Assembly (NCBI GenBank): GCA_002450895.1
Contig: DKAR01000089.1
Span: 10,870-17,236 of the forward strand
Direction: 5' to 3'
Length of the DNA: 6,367 nucleotides
Origin: Proteobacteria bacterium UBA6921
Lineage (GTDB): Bacteria; Pseudomonadota; Gammaproteobacteria; SG8-11
The translations under genes were made by a program, and so were the position numbers. Positions 1-5,997 of the stretch are shown here, one piece after another. The notes under the pieces were generated by a model. That model did not search any database. It had not been told where the DNA came from and saw only the letters and a program-made list of their open reading frames with translations. Numbering within the stretch: position 1 is the first letter of the stretch; every line of letters begins with the position of its first letter.

Positions 1-1
1 G

Positions 2-1177
2 TTTCGAATCGATCCGGTGGCGGGTGCGTTCATTGTGATCGATCGTCAGATCTGGTGGGCCGACTTTTTCCTGGTGTTTGGTTTCTGGGTCATGATCGCC
101 GCAACCCTGGTCGTCATGTACTCCACCATTGGCACCGCATTTTGTGGTTGGTCCTGTCCGCAGAACACAGTCTCCGAGTGGGCGAACATGTTGACTCGCC
201 GTCTGCTCGGGCGTCGCGCCGAAGTGGAGCTCAACGGCGCCAAGATGCAGGTGGCGGCGGCAAAGAATCGCTGGACGCACTGGCTGGTGTTGGGTCTGAT
301 CCTTTTCGCAACATCCGCTGCCTTTGCACTGATTCCGATGTTCTATTTCTATCAACCGGACATCATGTGGTCGTTCGTTACCTTTGCGGACGATGCGCGC
401 CTCGCTCCGTCCCTGCATTACATTTATTTTATTTTTGTGTTGGTCATCTTTCTGGACGTGGCGTTTATTCGCCATTTCTGGTGCCGGTTCATGTGTGTTT
501 ACAAAGTCTGGCAGCACGGGTTCAAGACAAAACAGACCTTGCACATTGCCTACGATGCCGGTCGCGCCGCGGACTGTGAGAAATGCAACTATTGTGTGAC
601 GGCATGTTTCATCGATCTCGATCCGCGCAAGACGGATATTTACGACAGCTGCATCAATTGCGGTGAATGCATTACGGCATGCAACAAGATGCACGCCAAG
701 AAAGGTGAGCCCGGGCTGCTGCGGTTTGAAGTGGGTGAACGGGCCTCGGAGGCCGGAATTGCGCGAAAGTTTCGGACTGCAATCGGTTCGTTATCGACGC
801 GCATGAGTTGGACCGTTCCATTCGCCGCGGCGGGGTTGGGGATGTTTGTCTGGGGTTTGATCAGCTACCAGCCGAATCACCTCGCCGTGTATCGGGCAGA
901 TTCAGATCACGGGGCGCAAATCAGCGACTATCGCGTGGCGATTTCGAACAAGCAGTATCGGCCGGAACGCGTCGAGATCAGTGTCGAAGGCCCGATTCGT
1001 GATCAAATAAAGCTTTCCAACGCCACGGCCAATTTTGATTCCGCCGGGCGTATCGATCTCAATTTGCACGTCCAGGGCGATCTTGCGCCCGGACTGTACA
1101 CGTTCCTGGTTCGCGCACGCTCCGGCCGGGGTTGGGAAGACACTTATCGCGTTCAGCACTTTGTAGCCAAGGGATAA
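2..1177 (+). CDS. CcoG/FixG-like [4Fe-4S] membrane protein, 5' truncated
   Basis: This is an integral membrane iron-sulfur protein of the CcoG/FixG/RdxA family, whose well-studied members act as cupric reductases in cbb3 oxidase assembly. The reading frame is open to the window edge (F-R-I-D-P before the GTG at 17), so the N-terminus is missing; residues here are counted from that GTG. Visible features are a CxxxCP motif (C43-C47-P48), a second CxxxC (C156, C160), and two four-cysteine [4Fe-4S] sets (C187, C190, C193, C197 and C212, C215, C218, C222). Membrane segments lie at about 17-39, 88-110, 137-154 and 267-284, followed by a C-terminal Ig-like domain (about 290-386), the usual FixG layout. 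It is divergent: as I recall the canonical family, the second CxxxC and the first cluster end in C-P, but here V and F follow the cysteine. The next gene starts 3 bp downstream. I infer a partner oxidase or reductase upstream. The family is secure; equivalence to CcoG is not. Confidence 0.88.
   Translation, partial: FRIDPVAGAFIVIDRQIWWADFFLVFGFWVMIAATLVVMYSTIGTAFCGWSCPQNTVSEWANMLTRRLLGRRAEVELNGAKMQVAAAKNRWTHWLVLGLILFATSAAFALIPMFYFYQPDIMWSFVTFADDARLAPSLHYIYFIFVLVIFLDVAFIRHFWCRFMCVYKVWQHGFKTKQTLHIAYDAGRAADCEKCNYCVTACFIDLDPRKTDIYDSCINCGECITACNKMHAKKGEPGLLRFEVGERASEAGIARKFRTAIGSLSTRMSWTVPFAAAGLGMFVWGLISYQPNHLAVYRADSDHGAQISDYRVAISNKQYRPERVEISVEGPIRDQIKLSNATANFDSAGRIDLNLHVQGDLAPGLYTFLVRARSGRGWEDTYRVQHFVAKG
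1169..1174 (+). promoter_or_regulatory. Ribosome binding site for the 1181 gene
   Basis: AAGGGA lies six bases before the ATG at 1181, inside the last codons of the CcoG-like gene. It supports the chosen start and close coupling of the two genes. Confidence 0.7.
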
Positions 1178-1180
1178 CAT

Positions 1181-1621
1181 ATGGCCGATTCCGAGAAATC
1201 GTCTCCGGGCGATGTACGACAATCTGAAATGCAATGGGGCAAGATTCCCGAGAACAACTTCGGTTACGCATCCGACGAGGAGCGACGCAACAAGCGCGGA
1301 CTCGAGGATTGGGAGCTTGTGGAAAAAATTCCCGAATCGCAGAAACGCGTTCCGCCCTGGTTCCTTGCGGTCATCGCGGCAGTGCTGTTGGTCTCAATTG
1401 GTTTGAGTTATCCCTTCTGGGGAACGCGTAAGGGTTTCAAGCTCGACTGGGCGGAATGGGGTTTTGGAACGGGTGCCGCCGTGTTGTATCTCATCGTGTT
1501 TGGCGCATTCGTTTACTTCATGGTCAATTTTTACGGTTCGGGTTCAGCCGGTCGCCTGGATTCGGATCCGGAAAAAATTACGGACAGCACGGACGCCCAA
1601 GACGATGCGAAAGCAAAGTAG
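1181..1621 (+). CDS. Hypothetical two-helix membrane protein
   Basis: This 146-residue protein belongs to no family I recognise. It has a charged, hydrophilic N-terminal arm of about 58 residues, then two membrane helices (about 60-80 and 95-117) joined by a short W-rich connector, and an acidic, Asp/Lys-rich tail (125-146). The start is supported by AAGGGA six bases upstream. It lies 3 bp after the CcoG-like gene, where canonical clusters often carry ccoH/fixH. CcoH is usually described with one N-terminal helix and a periplasmic domain, which this protein lacks, so I do not call it CcoH. Its last 17 bp overlap the next gene. By position, a small accessory or anchoring subunit of the respiratory complex is plausible, but this is inference from context only. 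Confidence 0.8.
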   Translation: MADSEKSSPGDVRQSEMQWGKIPENNFGYASDEERRNKRGLEDWELVEKIPESQKRVPPWFLAVIAAVLLVSIGLSYPFWGTRKGFKLDWAEWGFGTGAAVLYLIVFGAFVYFMVNFYGSGSAGRLDSDPEKITDSTDAQDDAKAK

Positions 1622-1913
1622 ACCGATTCTGATTGCATTGTCCCTGAGTGCGTCGGCTTGTTCCGCCCCGACCGGCGGTTTGGCGGTGGCGCCACTTCCC
1701 GACGAACAGTCGGCCGGTGCAATTCTGATGAAGGAACGGTGCGGCCAGTGTCACGGCGCGCCGTCCCCGTCGGTACACACCGCAGAACACTGGCCCAGCG
1801 TTATTTACCGCATGCAGAATCGCATGACACAAAAAGGCATGCGCGCGCTGAATGCGGACGAGCTGAACACACTCACTGACTATCTGCGCCAATACGCCAA
1901 GGGCGCGTCGTGA
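1605..1913 (+). CDS. Small c-type cytochrome, probable lipoprotein
   Basis: This 102-residue exported monoheme cytochrome c has a basic N-terminus (M-R-K-Q-S-R), a hydrophobic stretch, and a lipobox-like A-S-A-C ending at C19. The heme site is C46-G-Q-C49-H50. The likely distal axial ligand is M70 or M74, in a W-P-x-V-x-x-R-M segment typical of small class I cytochromes. I chose the ATG at 1605 rather than longer in-frame starts because it places a clean signal sequence at the N-terminus; longer versions begin inside the upstream gene with non-protein-like sequence. It overlaps the preceding gene by 17 bp and the next by 4 bp. The expected role is electron transfer at the periplasmic face, to or from the respiratory complex of this operon. 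Lipidation is less certain because position -3 is Ala rather than Leu; signal peptidase I cleavage is the alternative. Confidence 0.85.
   Translation: MRKQSRPILIALSLSASACSAPTGGLAVAPLPDEQSAGAILMKERCGQCHGAPSPSVHTAEHWPSVIYRMQNRMTQKGMRALNADELNTLTDYLRQYAKGAS
1899..1903 (+). promoter_or_regulatory. Ribosome binding site deciding the GTG start at 1910
   Basis: AAGGG lies six bases before the GTG at 1910, inside the end of the cytochrome gene. With the GTGA start/stop overlap, it supports the GTG as the true start. Confidence 0.65.
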
Positions 1914-2305
1914 GGCTGTTGCGATGGGTCGGGTTGTGCCTGTTGCTCACAGCGTGCGTGAGTGGTGAAAAATATTTTGCCGTTGGCACGCAAAACTGGA
2001 ACGACATCGCCGTGTCGATCGAGGCTCGTCAATCTCCGGCGGACCCCACTACATTCGAATTTGTTATCATCGGCACGACGCAACGCCGGCAGCCCGCGAA
2101 CAATCTCACCGTATCCATTCGCGTTGAAGAGCAGGAACCGTGGAAGCAGGCCATTCAGGACGGACTGGTCGGGGTGTACCGTCGCGCCTATCGGATCAGC
2201 GATCCGAAGCAACAATCACTGCAAGTTCAATTGCGTCGTGGCAACGAAGAAGGTGTGCTTCATTTCGAGTTGGGTGCACTCGCAGGTCCGCCAGTCAAAT
2301 CGTGA
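1910..2305 (+). CDS. Hypothetical small lipoprotein
   Basis: This 131-residue predicted lipoprotein has a short basic N-terminus, a Leu-rich core and the lipobox L13-T-A-C16, a convincing signal peptidase II site. The mature part has no cysteine. It looks beta-rich, with alternating hydrophobic segments around residues 35-58 and 90-125, and could form an Ig-like or other beta-sandwich domain; I recognise no family. Translation probably starts at the GTG at 1910, which overlaps the cytochrome stop codon (GTGA) and has AAGGG six bases upstream. It ends the operon that starts left of the window. A periplasmic accessory role beside the cytochrome lipoprotein is inferred from position. A distant FixH- or YtkA-like beta domain would be worth testing by structure comparison, but the sequence alone does not show it. 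Confidence 0.8.
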   Translation: MRLLRWVGLCLLLTACVSGEKYFAVGTQNWNDIAVSIEARQSPADPTTFEFVIIGTTQRRQPANNLTVSIRVEEQEPWKQAIQDGLVGVYRRAYRISDPKQQSLQVQLRRGNEEGVLHFELGALAGPPVKS

Positions 2306-2326
2306 CGAAGTTCTCATGCTGTTACA

Positions 2327-2350
2327 GGTCGATTGTTGATGCAATCGACC
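2327..2350. repeat. Perfect 9-bp inverted repeat (operator or hairpin)
   Basis: GGTCGATTG (2327-2335) and CAATCGACC (2342-2350) are exact reverse complements around a 6-base centre. The repeat starts 22 bases after the lipoprotein stop codon, where a terminator is expected, but no T-run follows the 3' arm (CGTGTTAGCG). It also covers the -35 and spacer region of a candidate promoter, so a regulator binding site is an equally good reading. Confidence 0.6.
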
Positions 2351-2361
2351 CGTGTTAGCGT
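2333..2361 (+). promoter_or_regulatory. Candidate promoter for the signalling operon
   Basis: TTGTTG (2333-2338) lies 17 bases before an extended -10-like TGtTAGCGT (2353-2361), which keeps the most conserved T, A and final T of a sigma-70 -10 element. A transcript from here would start near 2368 and carry a leader of about 200 nt before the kinase gene. This is a consensus match by eye. It overlaps the 2327-2350 inverted repeat. Confidence 0.35.
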
Positions 2362-2525
2362 GCGTCGCCTAAACGAACAATCCAACTGAGAGTGGAAATT
2401 TCTTCGCCGGAACGTTGATCTGTCATCCGGCCGCTCACGACGAAAGAAACCGAGATCTGATGAACGGCGCGCTAGGGCTGGTCCGGCTGGCCTTGTATTT
2501 TTTCCTGCTTCAAGGGGTCGTTTAT

Positions 2526-2562
2526 TCTGCCGTAACACGGAAGGTAGCAATCCGGCAGAGAG
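2526..2562 (+). promoter_or_regulatory. Leader hairpin region next to the kinase ribosome binding site
   Basis: TCTGCCG (2526-2532) pairs perfectly with CGGCAGA (2553-2559). A competing compact hairpin, CCGT-AAC-ACGG (2530-2540), reuses the same 5' bases. The purine-rich AGAGAG (2557-2562), the only ribosome-binding-like sequence before the ATG at 2569, is partly buried in the long pairing and free in the short one. Translational control is inferred; the pairings themselves are seen directly. Confidence 0.35.
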
Positions 2563-2568
2563 CCCGAA

Positions 2569-3651
2569 ATGGCGGGTATTGCAAAGGCCCAAATCCTGGT
2601 GGTGGACGACGACGAATTGAGTCGTGGTTTGAACGCGCTCCATTTCAGCCGGGTCGGATATGCGGTGACGCAGGTTTCAAACGGCGCCGACGCGCTCGCC
2701 ATGCTGGCGGCGCAGCCTTACAGCCTGGTGCTGTTGGACATCGACATGCCGCAGATGAACGGCATCGAGGTTCTTGCAGAAATCCGCAAGCTGAAAAGCG
2801 TCCTGGAACTTCCAGTGATCATGGTGACCGCGAATGCGCACGAGGCGAGCGTGGTCACCGCGCTGGGGCTCGGTGCCAACGACTATCTGGTCAAACCACT
2901 CAACATGCAGGTCGCGCAGGCACGCGTACGTACGCAGCTGTCGCTCAGCGAACTCGCGCGGTTGAAGGACGAGTTCGTGGCTTTTGCCAGCCACGATTTG
3001 AAAAAACCGCTGATGTTGCAGGAGGACGTGCTGCGCAGCATGGCCGACGCGGCCCGTGCCAATCCTCAAATCCCTGCCGATGTGCGGGAACTGATTACCC
3101 TCGTGCATCATTCCAATCGCGATATGCAGGAGGTCGTGCGCGGATTTCTCGATGCCAACCTCGGATCCGCGTCCCCATCAAATGTCGTGGAGCCGGGGAT
3201 TTCGATGGGGCAGATGATCGCGACTGTGGCCGAAACAAACCGCGACTACGCGATGCGGAAAAAGGTGGATTTGAAAGTGTCGGCGGGACCGTCACTCCCG
3301 TGTGTATTGGGGGAGGCCTTTCGGGTTCGCCAGGTTTTGGACAACCTGGTCGGAAATGCCATCAAGTTCAGTCCGCCTAACACGGTCACCGAGATTCGCG
3401 GGAGCGCGGACGGCGATTCGGTTACCATCGAAATTATCGATGGCGGACCGGGACTGACGGCCGAAGATCAGGCTAAACTGTTTATCAAGGGTGCCCGCTT
3501 GAGCAACCGGCCGACGGGCGCCGAAGAAAGTACCGGGGTGGGGCTGGCGCTGTGCAGAGAAATCATGCAACAAGTCGGCGGCGAGATCGGGGCACGGAAC
3601 AATACCGGCCCGGGCGCGACATTTTGGGCGCGTTTTCGGCGCCATCGTTAG
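2569..3651 (+). CDS. REC-histidine kinase, no output domain
   Basis: This 360-residue cytoplasmic two-component protein has an N-terminal receiver domain (about 8-125) with acidic pocket D13/D14, phosphoacceptor D57 in L-L-D-I-D-M-P, T87 and K109 (V-K-P). A short helical linker leads to a HisKA domain with H142 in F-A-S-H-D-L-K-K-P-L. The HATPase_c domain (about 245-358) has the N-box N259/N263, G1 box D291-G-G-P-G295 and G2 box T322-G-V-G-L. All residues needed for ATP binding, autophosphorylation and phosphate receipt are present. There is no membrane segment, no sensor other than REC, and no output or HPt domain, so it probably receives its signal from another kinase or partner and passes phosphate elsewhere. 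The start is the ATG at 2569 with AGAGAG six bases upstream. It leads an operon with the HDxxH and MEKHLA genes, which are candidate partners; no DNA-binding regulator lies in the window. Confidence 0.93.
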   Translation: MAGIAKAQILVVDDDELSRGLNALHFSRVGYAVTQVSNGADALAMLAAQPYSLVLLDIDMPQMNGIEVLAEIRKLKSVLELPVIMVTANAHEASVVTALGLGANDYLVKPLNMQVAQARVRTQLSLSELARLKDEFVAFASHDLKKPLMLQEDVLRSMADAARANPQIPADVRELITLVHHSNRDMQEVVRGFLDANLGSASPSNVVEPGISMGQMIATVAETNRDYAMRKKVDLKVSAGPSLPCVLGEAFRVRQVLDNLVGNAIKFSPPNTVTEIRGSADGDSVTIEIIDGGPGLTAEDQAKLFIKGARLSNRPTGAEESTGVGLALCREIMQQVGGEIGARNNTGPGATFWARFRRHR

Positions 3652-4571
3652 AGTCATCCAAGCAGGCCGAAATTCTGGCCAGAATTCGATTCATTACACA
3701 ACGCTTCCGCGCAGGCCGATTGTCCCCTGCGCAATTTGCGGCAATGTATTTTCTGCATTGGCAGACCGTGCTTCATGGGGCGCGGTTTGCATCGCGAAAA
3801 TTCAAATCCGACAACCGGCCCGATGGAACCGAATGGATGCAGCGGCTAGATACTGCAGAATCGGACCCATTGACCCGAATGCTGATCGATTACCTCGATC
3901 GCTACCAATTCCTGGGCGTAACTCGGGAGGTCACTGCGGCGCTCACCGGTTGGTTGCGCGGGCAATGGAATCTGACCCTGCTGGGTCGTATTCCAAAGCC
4001 GTCAGAAGTGTTGCGCATGCAAGTCCGTGGTACGCGTCCGGTAACGACGCTGTGCGAAAGCCAGCGAATGTTTTGCCCCATCCTCGACAAGCGCGATGCA
4101 TTTGTGTTCCTGCAACACGACCTGGAGCACGCGTATCACTTTTTCTCCGATCCCGCGTTGCACCGGATGCAGCGTCGTCTGTTCGTTCTGTTGACGGCAG
4201 TAATCGCGGAGGGCGCATTCCGTTCCATGATTCATGACCTCGCTTTCCGCAACAGCTTTAATTACCTCATCAGCGACATGAACACCCATCCGCTGCACAG
4301 CTTGCAGTATTTGCGTGCCATACTCGTCGAACACTTCCTGCGGTTCGGCGGCGGGGTGGCATCCGGACGACTTACGACGCGGGCGCGCGACAGCATCGCG
4401 CGCATTTTCCACTCGCTTGCCATGGAAGGTCATTTCACCGCCTTCGAATACGCCGCGCTGCGCAGGCTGGCCGATGGCAACATGGTGCCCACCGACGCCG
4501 GTGTGATCGAGGCGGCACTGCGCCGCCAGTCGGTTGATACCGTTCAGGAGATGGCGCTGGCGGGGGCCTGA
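3624..4571 (+). CDS. HDxxH-motif protein of unknown family
   Basis: This roughly 315-residue soluble protein is not in a family I can name. It looks mostly alpha-helical and Arg/His-rich, with no signal peptide or membrane helix. Its most striking motif is Q-H-D-L-E-H-A-Y-H-F-F (H165, D166, H169, counted from the TTG at 3624), followed by E196 and a second H-D-L (204-206) in a segment that also holds M-N-T-H-P-L-H. Clustered His/Asp/Glu suggest a metal site. HDxxH recalls the zinc motif of COQ4, but the Glu eleven residues further on is missing, so I do not assign it there. The start is uncertain: no ATG exists before 3744, yet upstream codons look protein-coding. The TTG at 3624 (28-bp overlap with the kinase), the GTG at 3552 and the ATG at 3744 are all possible. 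Its stop shares one base with the MEKHLA start, so the two are probably translationally coupled. Confidence 0.75.
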   Translation: MGAFSAPSLESSKQAEILARIRFITQRFRAGRLSPAQFAAMYFLHWQTVLHGARFASRKFKSDNRPDGTEWMQRLDTAESDPLTRMLIDYLDRYQFLGVTREVTAALTGWLRGQWNLTLLGRIPKPSEVLRMQVRGTRPVTTLCESQRMFCPILDKRDAFVFLQHDLEHAYHFFSDPALHRMQRRLFVLLTAVIAEGAFRSMIHDLAFRNSFNYLISDMNTHPLHSLQYLRAILVEHFLRFGGGVASGRLTTRARDSIARIFHSLAMEGHFTAFEYAALRRLADGNMVPTDAGVIEAALRRQSVDTVQEMALAGA

Positions 4572-5035
4572 TGGACGCGCCGCCTCGATCCGCAGACCTG
4601 CTGAATCATGTTGAGCTTCTTTGTTCGAGTTACCGTCGATTCACCGGCCGGTCATTGATTGAGGATGGCGAGAGTCAACGTGATGCGTTCACCGCCGTTT
4701 GGGACGCCCCGTATGTGATTGCGTCTCACGACACCCGGCTCGATCCGATTTTCAATTTTGGAAATCTCGCCGCGCTGGCGCTTTTCGAGATGACCTGGGA
4801 GCAGTTTAAAAGTCTCCCTTCGCGAAAGTCCGCTGAACCCGTCTTGCAAAGCGAACGCACGCGACTCCTCGACCGGGTGAACCGTGATGGATTCATTGAT
4901 GACTACTCCGGGGTGCGAATCTCCGCGACCGGTCGCCGTTTCCTCATTCGTGATGCCACCGTCTGGACTGTTTTGGACGCCCGGAATCAGTCGCACGGCC
5001 AGGCAGTCGTGTTCAAAAGCTGGTCTTTTGTGTAA
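4571..5035 (+). CDS. Stand-alone MEKHLA-domain (PAS-like) protein
   Basis: This 154-residue soluble protein is almost entirely one MEKHLA domain, a PAS-related sensory module found in bacteria, cyanobacteria and plant HD-ZIP III proteins. Family hallmarks in order are H13-V-E-L-L with Y21-R-R-F-T-G (12-26), D58-P-I-F-N-F-G-N with A-L-A-L-F-E (58-73), L-P-S-R-x-S-A-E-P (82-90), G-F-I-D-D-Y-S-G-V-R-I-S (107-118) and a closing strand with W132 and G-Q-A near 143-145. It has no enzymatic or DNA-binding domain, so ligand or partner sensing is the likely role. The ATG overlaps the upstream stop codon (TGATG), and a G-rich stretch just before it (about 4561-4566) can serve as ribosome binding site. 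Its place at the end of a REC-kinase operon suggests it supplies the sensing function that the kinase lacks; this is inference. The ligand cannot be read from the sequence. Confidence 0.9.
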   Translation: MDAPPRSADLLNHVELLCSSYRRFTGRSLIEDGESQRDAFTAVWDAPYVIASHDTRLDPIFNFGNLAALALFEMTWEQFKSLPSRKSAEPVLQSERTRLLDRVNRDGFIDDYSGVRISATGRRFLIRDATVWTVLDARNQSHGQAVVFKSWSFV

Positions 5036-5060
5036 CGTTAAACCCCGGTCCTTCTTAACG
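5033..5060. repeat. Operator-like TTAACG/CGTTAA inverted repeat
   Basis: CGTTAA (5036-5041) and TTAACG (5055-5060) are perfect reverse complements 13 bases apart, filling the gap between the MEKHLA stop and the hydrolase ribosome binding site. The first copy is also inside the 8-bp palindrome TAACGTTA (5033-5040), which includes the MEKHLA stop codon. It could bind a dimeric regulator or form a weak hairpin before the hydrolase gene; chance is also possible in a gap this short. Confidence 0.3.
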
Positions 5061-5063
5061 GAG
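5060..5063 (+). promoter_or_regulatory. Ribosome binding site for the hydrolase gene
   Basis: GGAG lies six bases before the ATG at 5070. It decides this start over longer in-frame options reaching back to 4884, which would run through the MEKHLA gene and hide the signal peptide. Confidence 0.8.
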
Positions 5064-5069
5064 ACTGCA

Positions 5070-5993
5070 ATGAAGTCCTGGTCTGCCCTGTTCGTGTTGG
5101 TTTGGTGCGCTGTTTCGAACGTAGCGAATGCCGCGCTTCCGCCGGTCAAAGTTGAAAAGATAAACGACCATGTTTACGCGTTGCTGGGGCCGCTCGGTAT
5201 CCCAACAAAAGAGAATGGAGGGTACATGAATAACAGTATCGCCATTCTTGGGGACACCGGCGTCATTTTGGTAGACACCGGATTCAGCAAAGAAATCGGC
5301 GAACACATCGGAAAAGCGGTCGCGACAATTACACCGAAACCGGTGAAGTACATCATCAATACACATCATCACGGCGATCACACATTGGGAAATATTGCTT
5401 TTCCCGGGGCAAAAATACTGAGCGCTGAAAAGTGCAAGGAACTCGTAGAGAAGCATGCCTATGACTGGATCAGAACATTGGAACAGAGGCTCGAGCGTAC
5501 TTTTCCCGACACGAAACCGGTACTGGCGTCCGAAACTTTTTCAGATGGAAAAACAGAGAAGACGATCGACGGCGTCAAAATGATTTTTTGGGTGCCAGCC
5601 GGTTCCCATACGGGGGGCGACATGATGGTCATGTTGCCACAGGATGGCATCCTGATTACCGGTGACATTGTTGTAGACCAAATGGTGCCCAGCTTTATTG
5701 ATGCTCACGTAAAGAGCTGGGTCGGAGTGCTTGGCGAAGTCGAGCAGTCGGGTGCAAAAATCATCATTCCGGGGCATGGGGCGCTGACCGACACGAAATA
5801 CGTCGGTCAGATGCGCCAGCGCATGCAGGCGCTATATGACGGAGTGAACAATGGTTTCAAAAAAGGACTGACCGACTCTGAAACGCGCAAGACCCTGGAT
5901 CTTCATGAGTGGGAAAAGATGGTGTCCTACGAGGACCTGATGGGCGGCAACATCAACAGGACCTATCTCGAAGTGGAACAGGAGAACTTCTGA
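5070..5993 (+). CDS. Exported metallo-beta-lactamase-fold hydrolase
   Basis: This 307-residue zinc hydrolase has a Sec signal peptide (about 1-21, cleavage after A-N-A). The MBL metal site is complete: H99, H101, D103 and H104 in T-H-H-H-G-D-H, H180 in G-S-H-T-G-G-D, D199 in I-T-G-D, and H236 in P-G-H-G; D69 in V-D-T-G is the usual preceding strand-end Asp. Length, signal peptide and motif spacing recall periplasmic SoxH-like and quinoprotein-associated MBL hydrolases rather than true beta-lactamases, but I cannot fix the substrate. Residues 240-307 form a charged helical tail. The ATG at 5070 has GGAG six bases upstream. The gene starts 34 bp after MEKHLA with no obvious terminator between, so readthrough from the signalling operon is possible. 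The convergent rhodanese gene, 4 bp beyond the stop codon, makes a sulfur-related substrate worth considering; that is inference. Confidence 0.92.
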   Translation: MKSWSALFVLVWCAVSNVANAALPPVKVEKINDHVYALLGPLGIPTKENGGYMNNSIAILGDTGVILVDTGFSKEIGEHIGKAVATITPKPVKYIINTHHHGDHTLGNIAFPGAKILSAEKCKELVEKHAYDWIRTLEQRLERTFPDTKPVLASETFSDGKTEKTIDGVKMIFWVPAGSHTGGDMMVMLPQDGILITGDIVVDQMVPSFIDAHVKSWVGVLGEVEQSGAKIIIPGHGALTDTKYVGQMRQRMQALYDGVNNGFKKGLTDSETRKTLDLHEWEKMVSYEDLMGGNINRTYLEVEQENF

Positions 5994-5997
5994 CCTG

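Noticed and set aside
1464..1604. Longer N-terminus for the cytochrome gene
   Set aside because: It would overlap the two-helix protein by about 158 bp and bury the signal sequence; the ATG at 1605 gives a normal exported cytochrome.
2491..2515. CCTTG/CAAGG inverted repeat around a T-rich stretch, considered as a terminator or promoter element
   Set aside because: The arms are only 5 bp with a 15-base loop, the T-run is inside the loop rather than after the stem, and no well-spaced -35/-10 pair is present.
2415..3380. A long + strand open frame of 321 codons overlapping the leader and the kinase gene, with a hydrophobic stretch from the ATG at 2460
   Set aside because: Over the kinase gene its sequence is Gly/Arg-rich and not protein-like, while the kinase frame has every family motif. 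It is not a short leader peptide because it has no early stop codon.
4002..4433. A - strand open frame of 143 codons opposite the HDxxH gene
   Set aside because: No ribosome binding site or recognisable domain; the + strand frame spans the whole interval and is coupled to its neighbour.
5012..5042. TTCAAA and GTTAAA as a possible promoter for the hydrolase gene
   Set aside because: The spacing is 19 bases and the -10 match is poor; too weak to annotate.
4652..5149. A - strand open frame of 165 codons opposite MEKHLA and the start of the hydrolase gene
   Set aside because: It lies antisense to a clearly recognised domain and to the hydrolase signal peptide, with no family motif of its own.
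5070..5993. Reading the MBL protein as an antibiotic-resistance beta-lactamase
   Set aside because: The metal motifs are those of the whole MBL superfamily; nothing in the sequence is specific to true class B beta-lactamases, and there is no mobile context.
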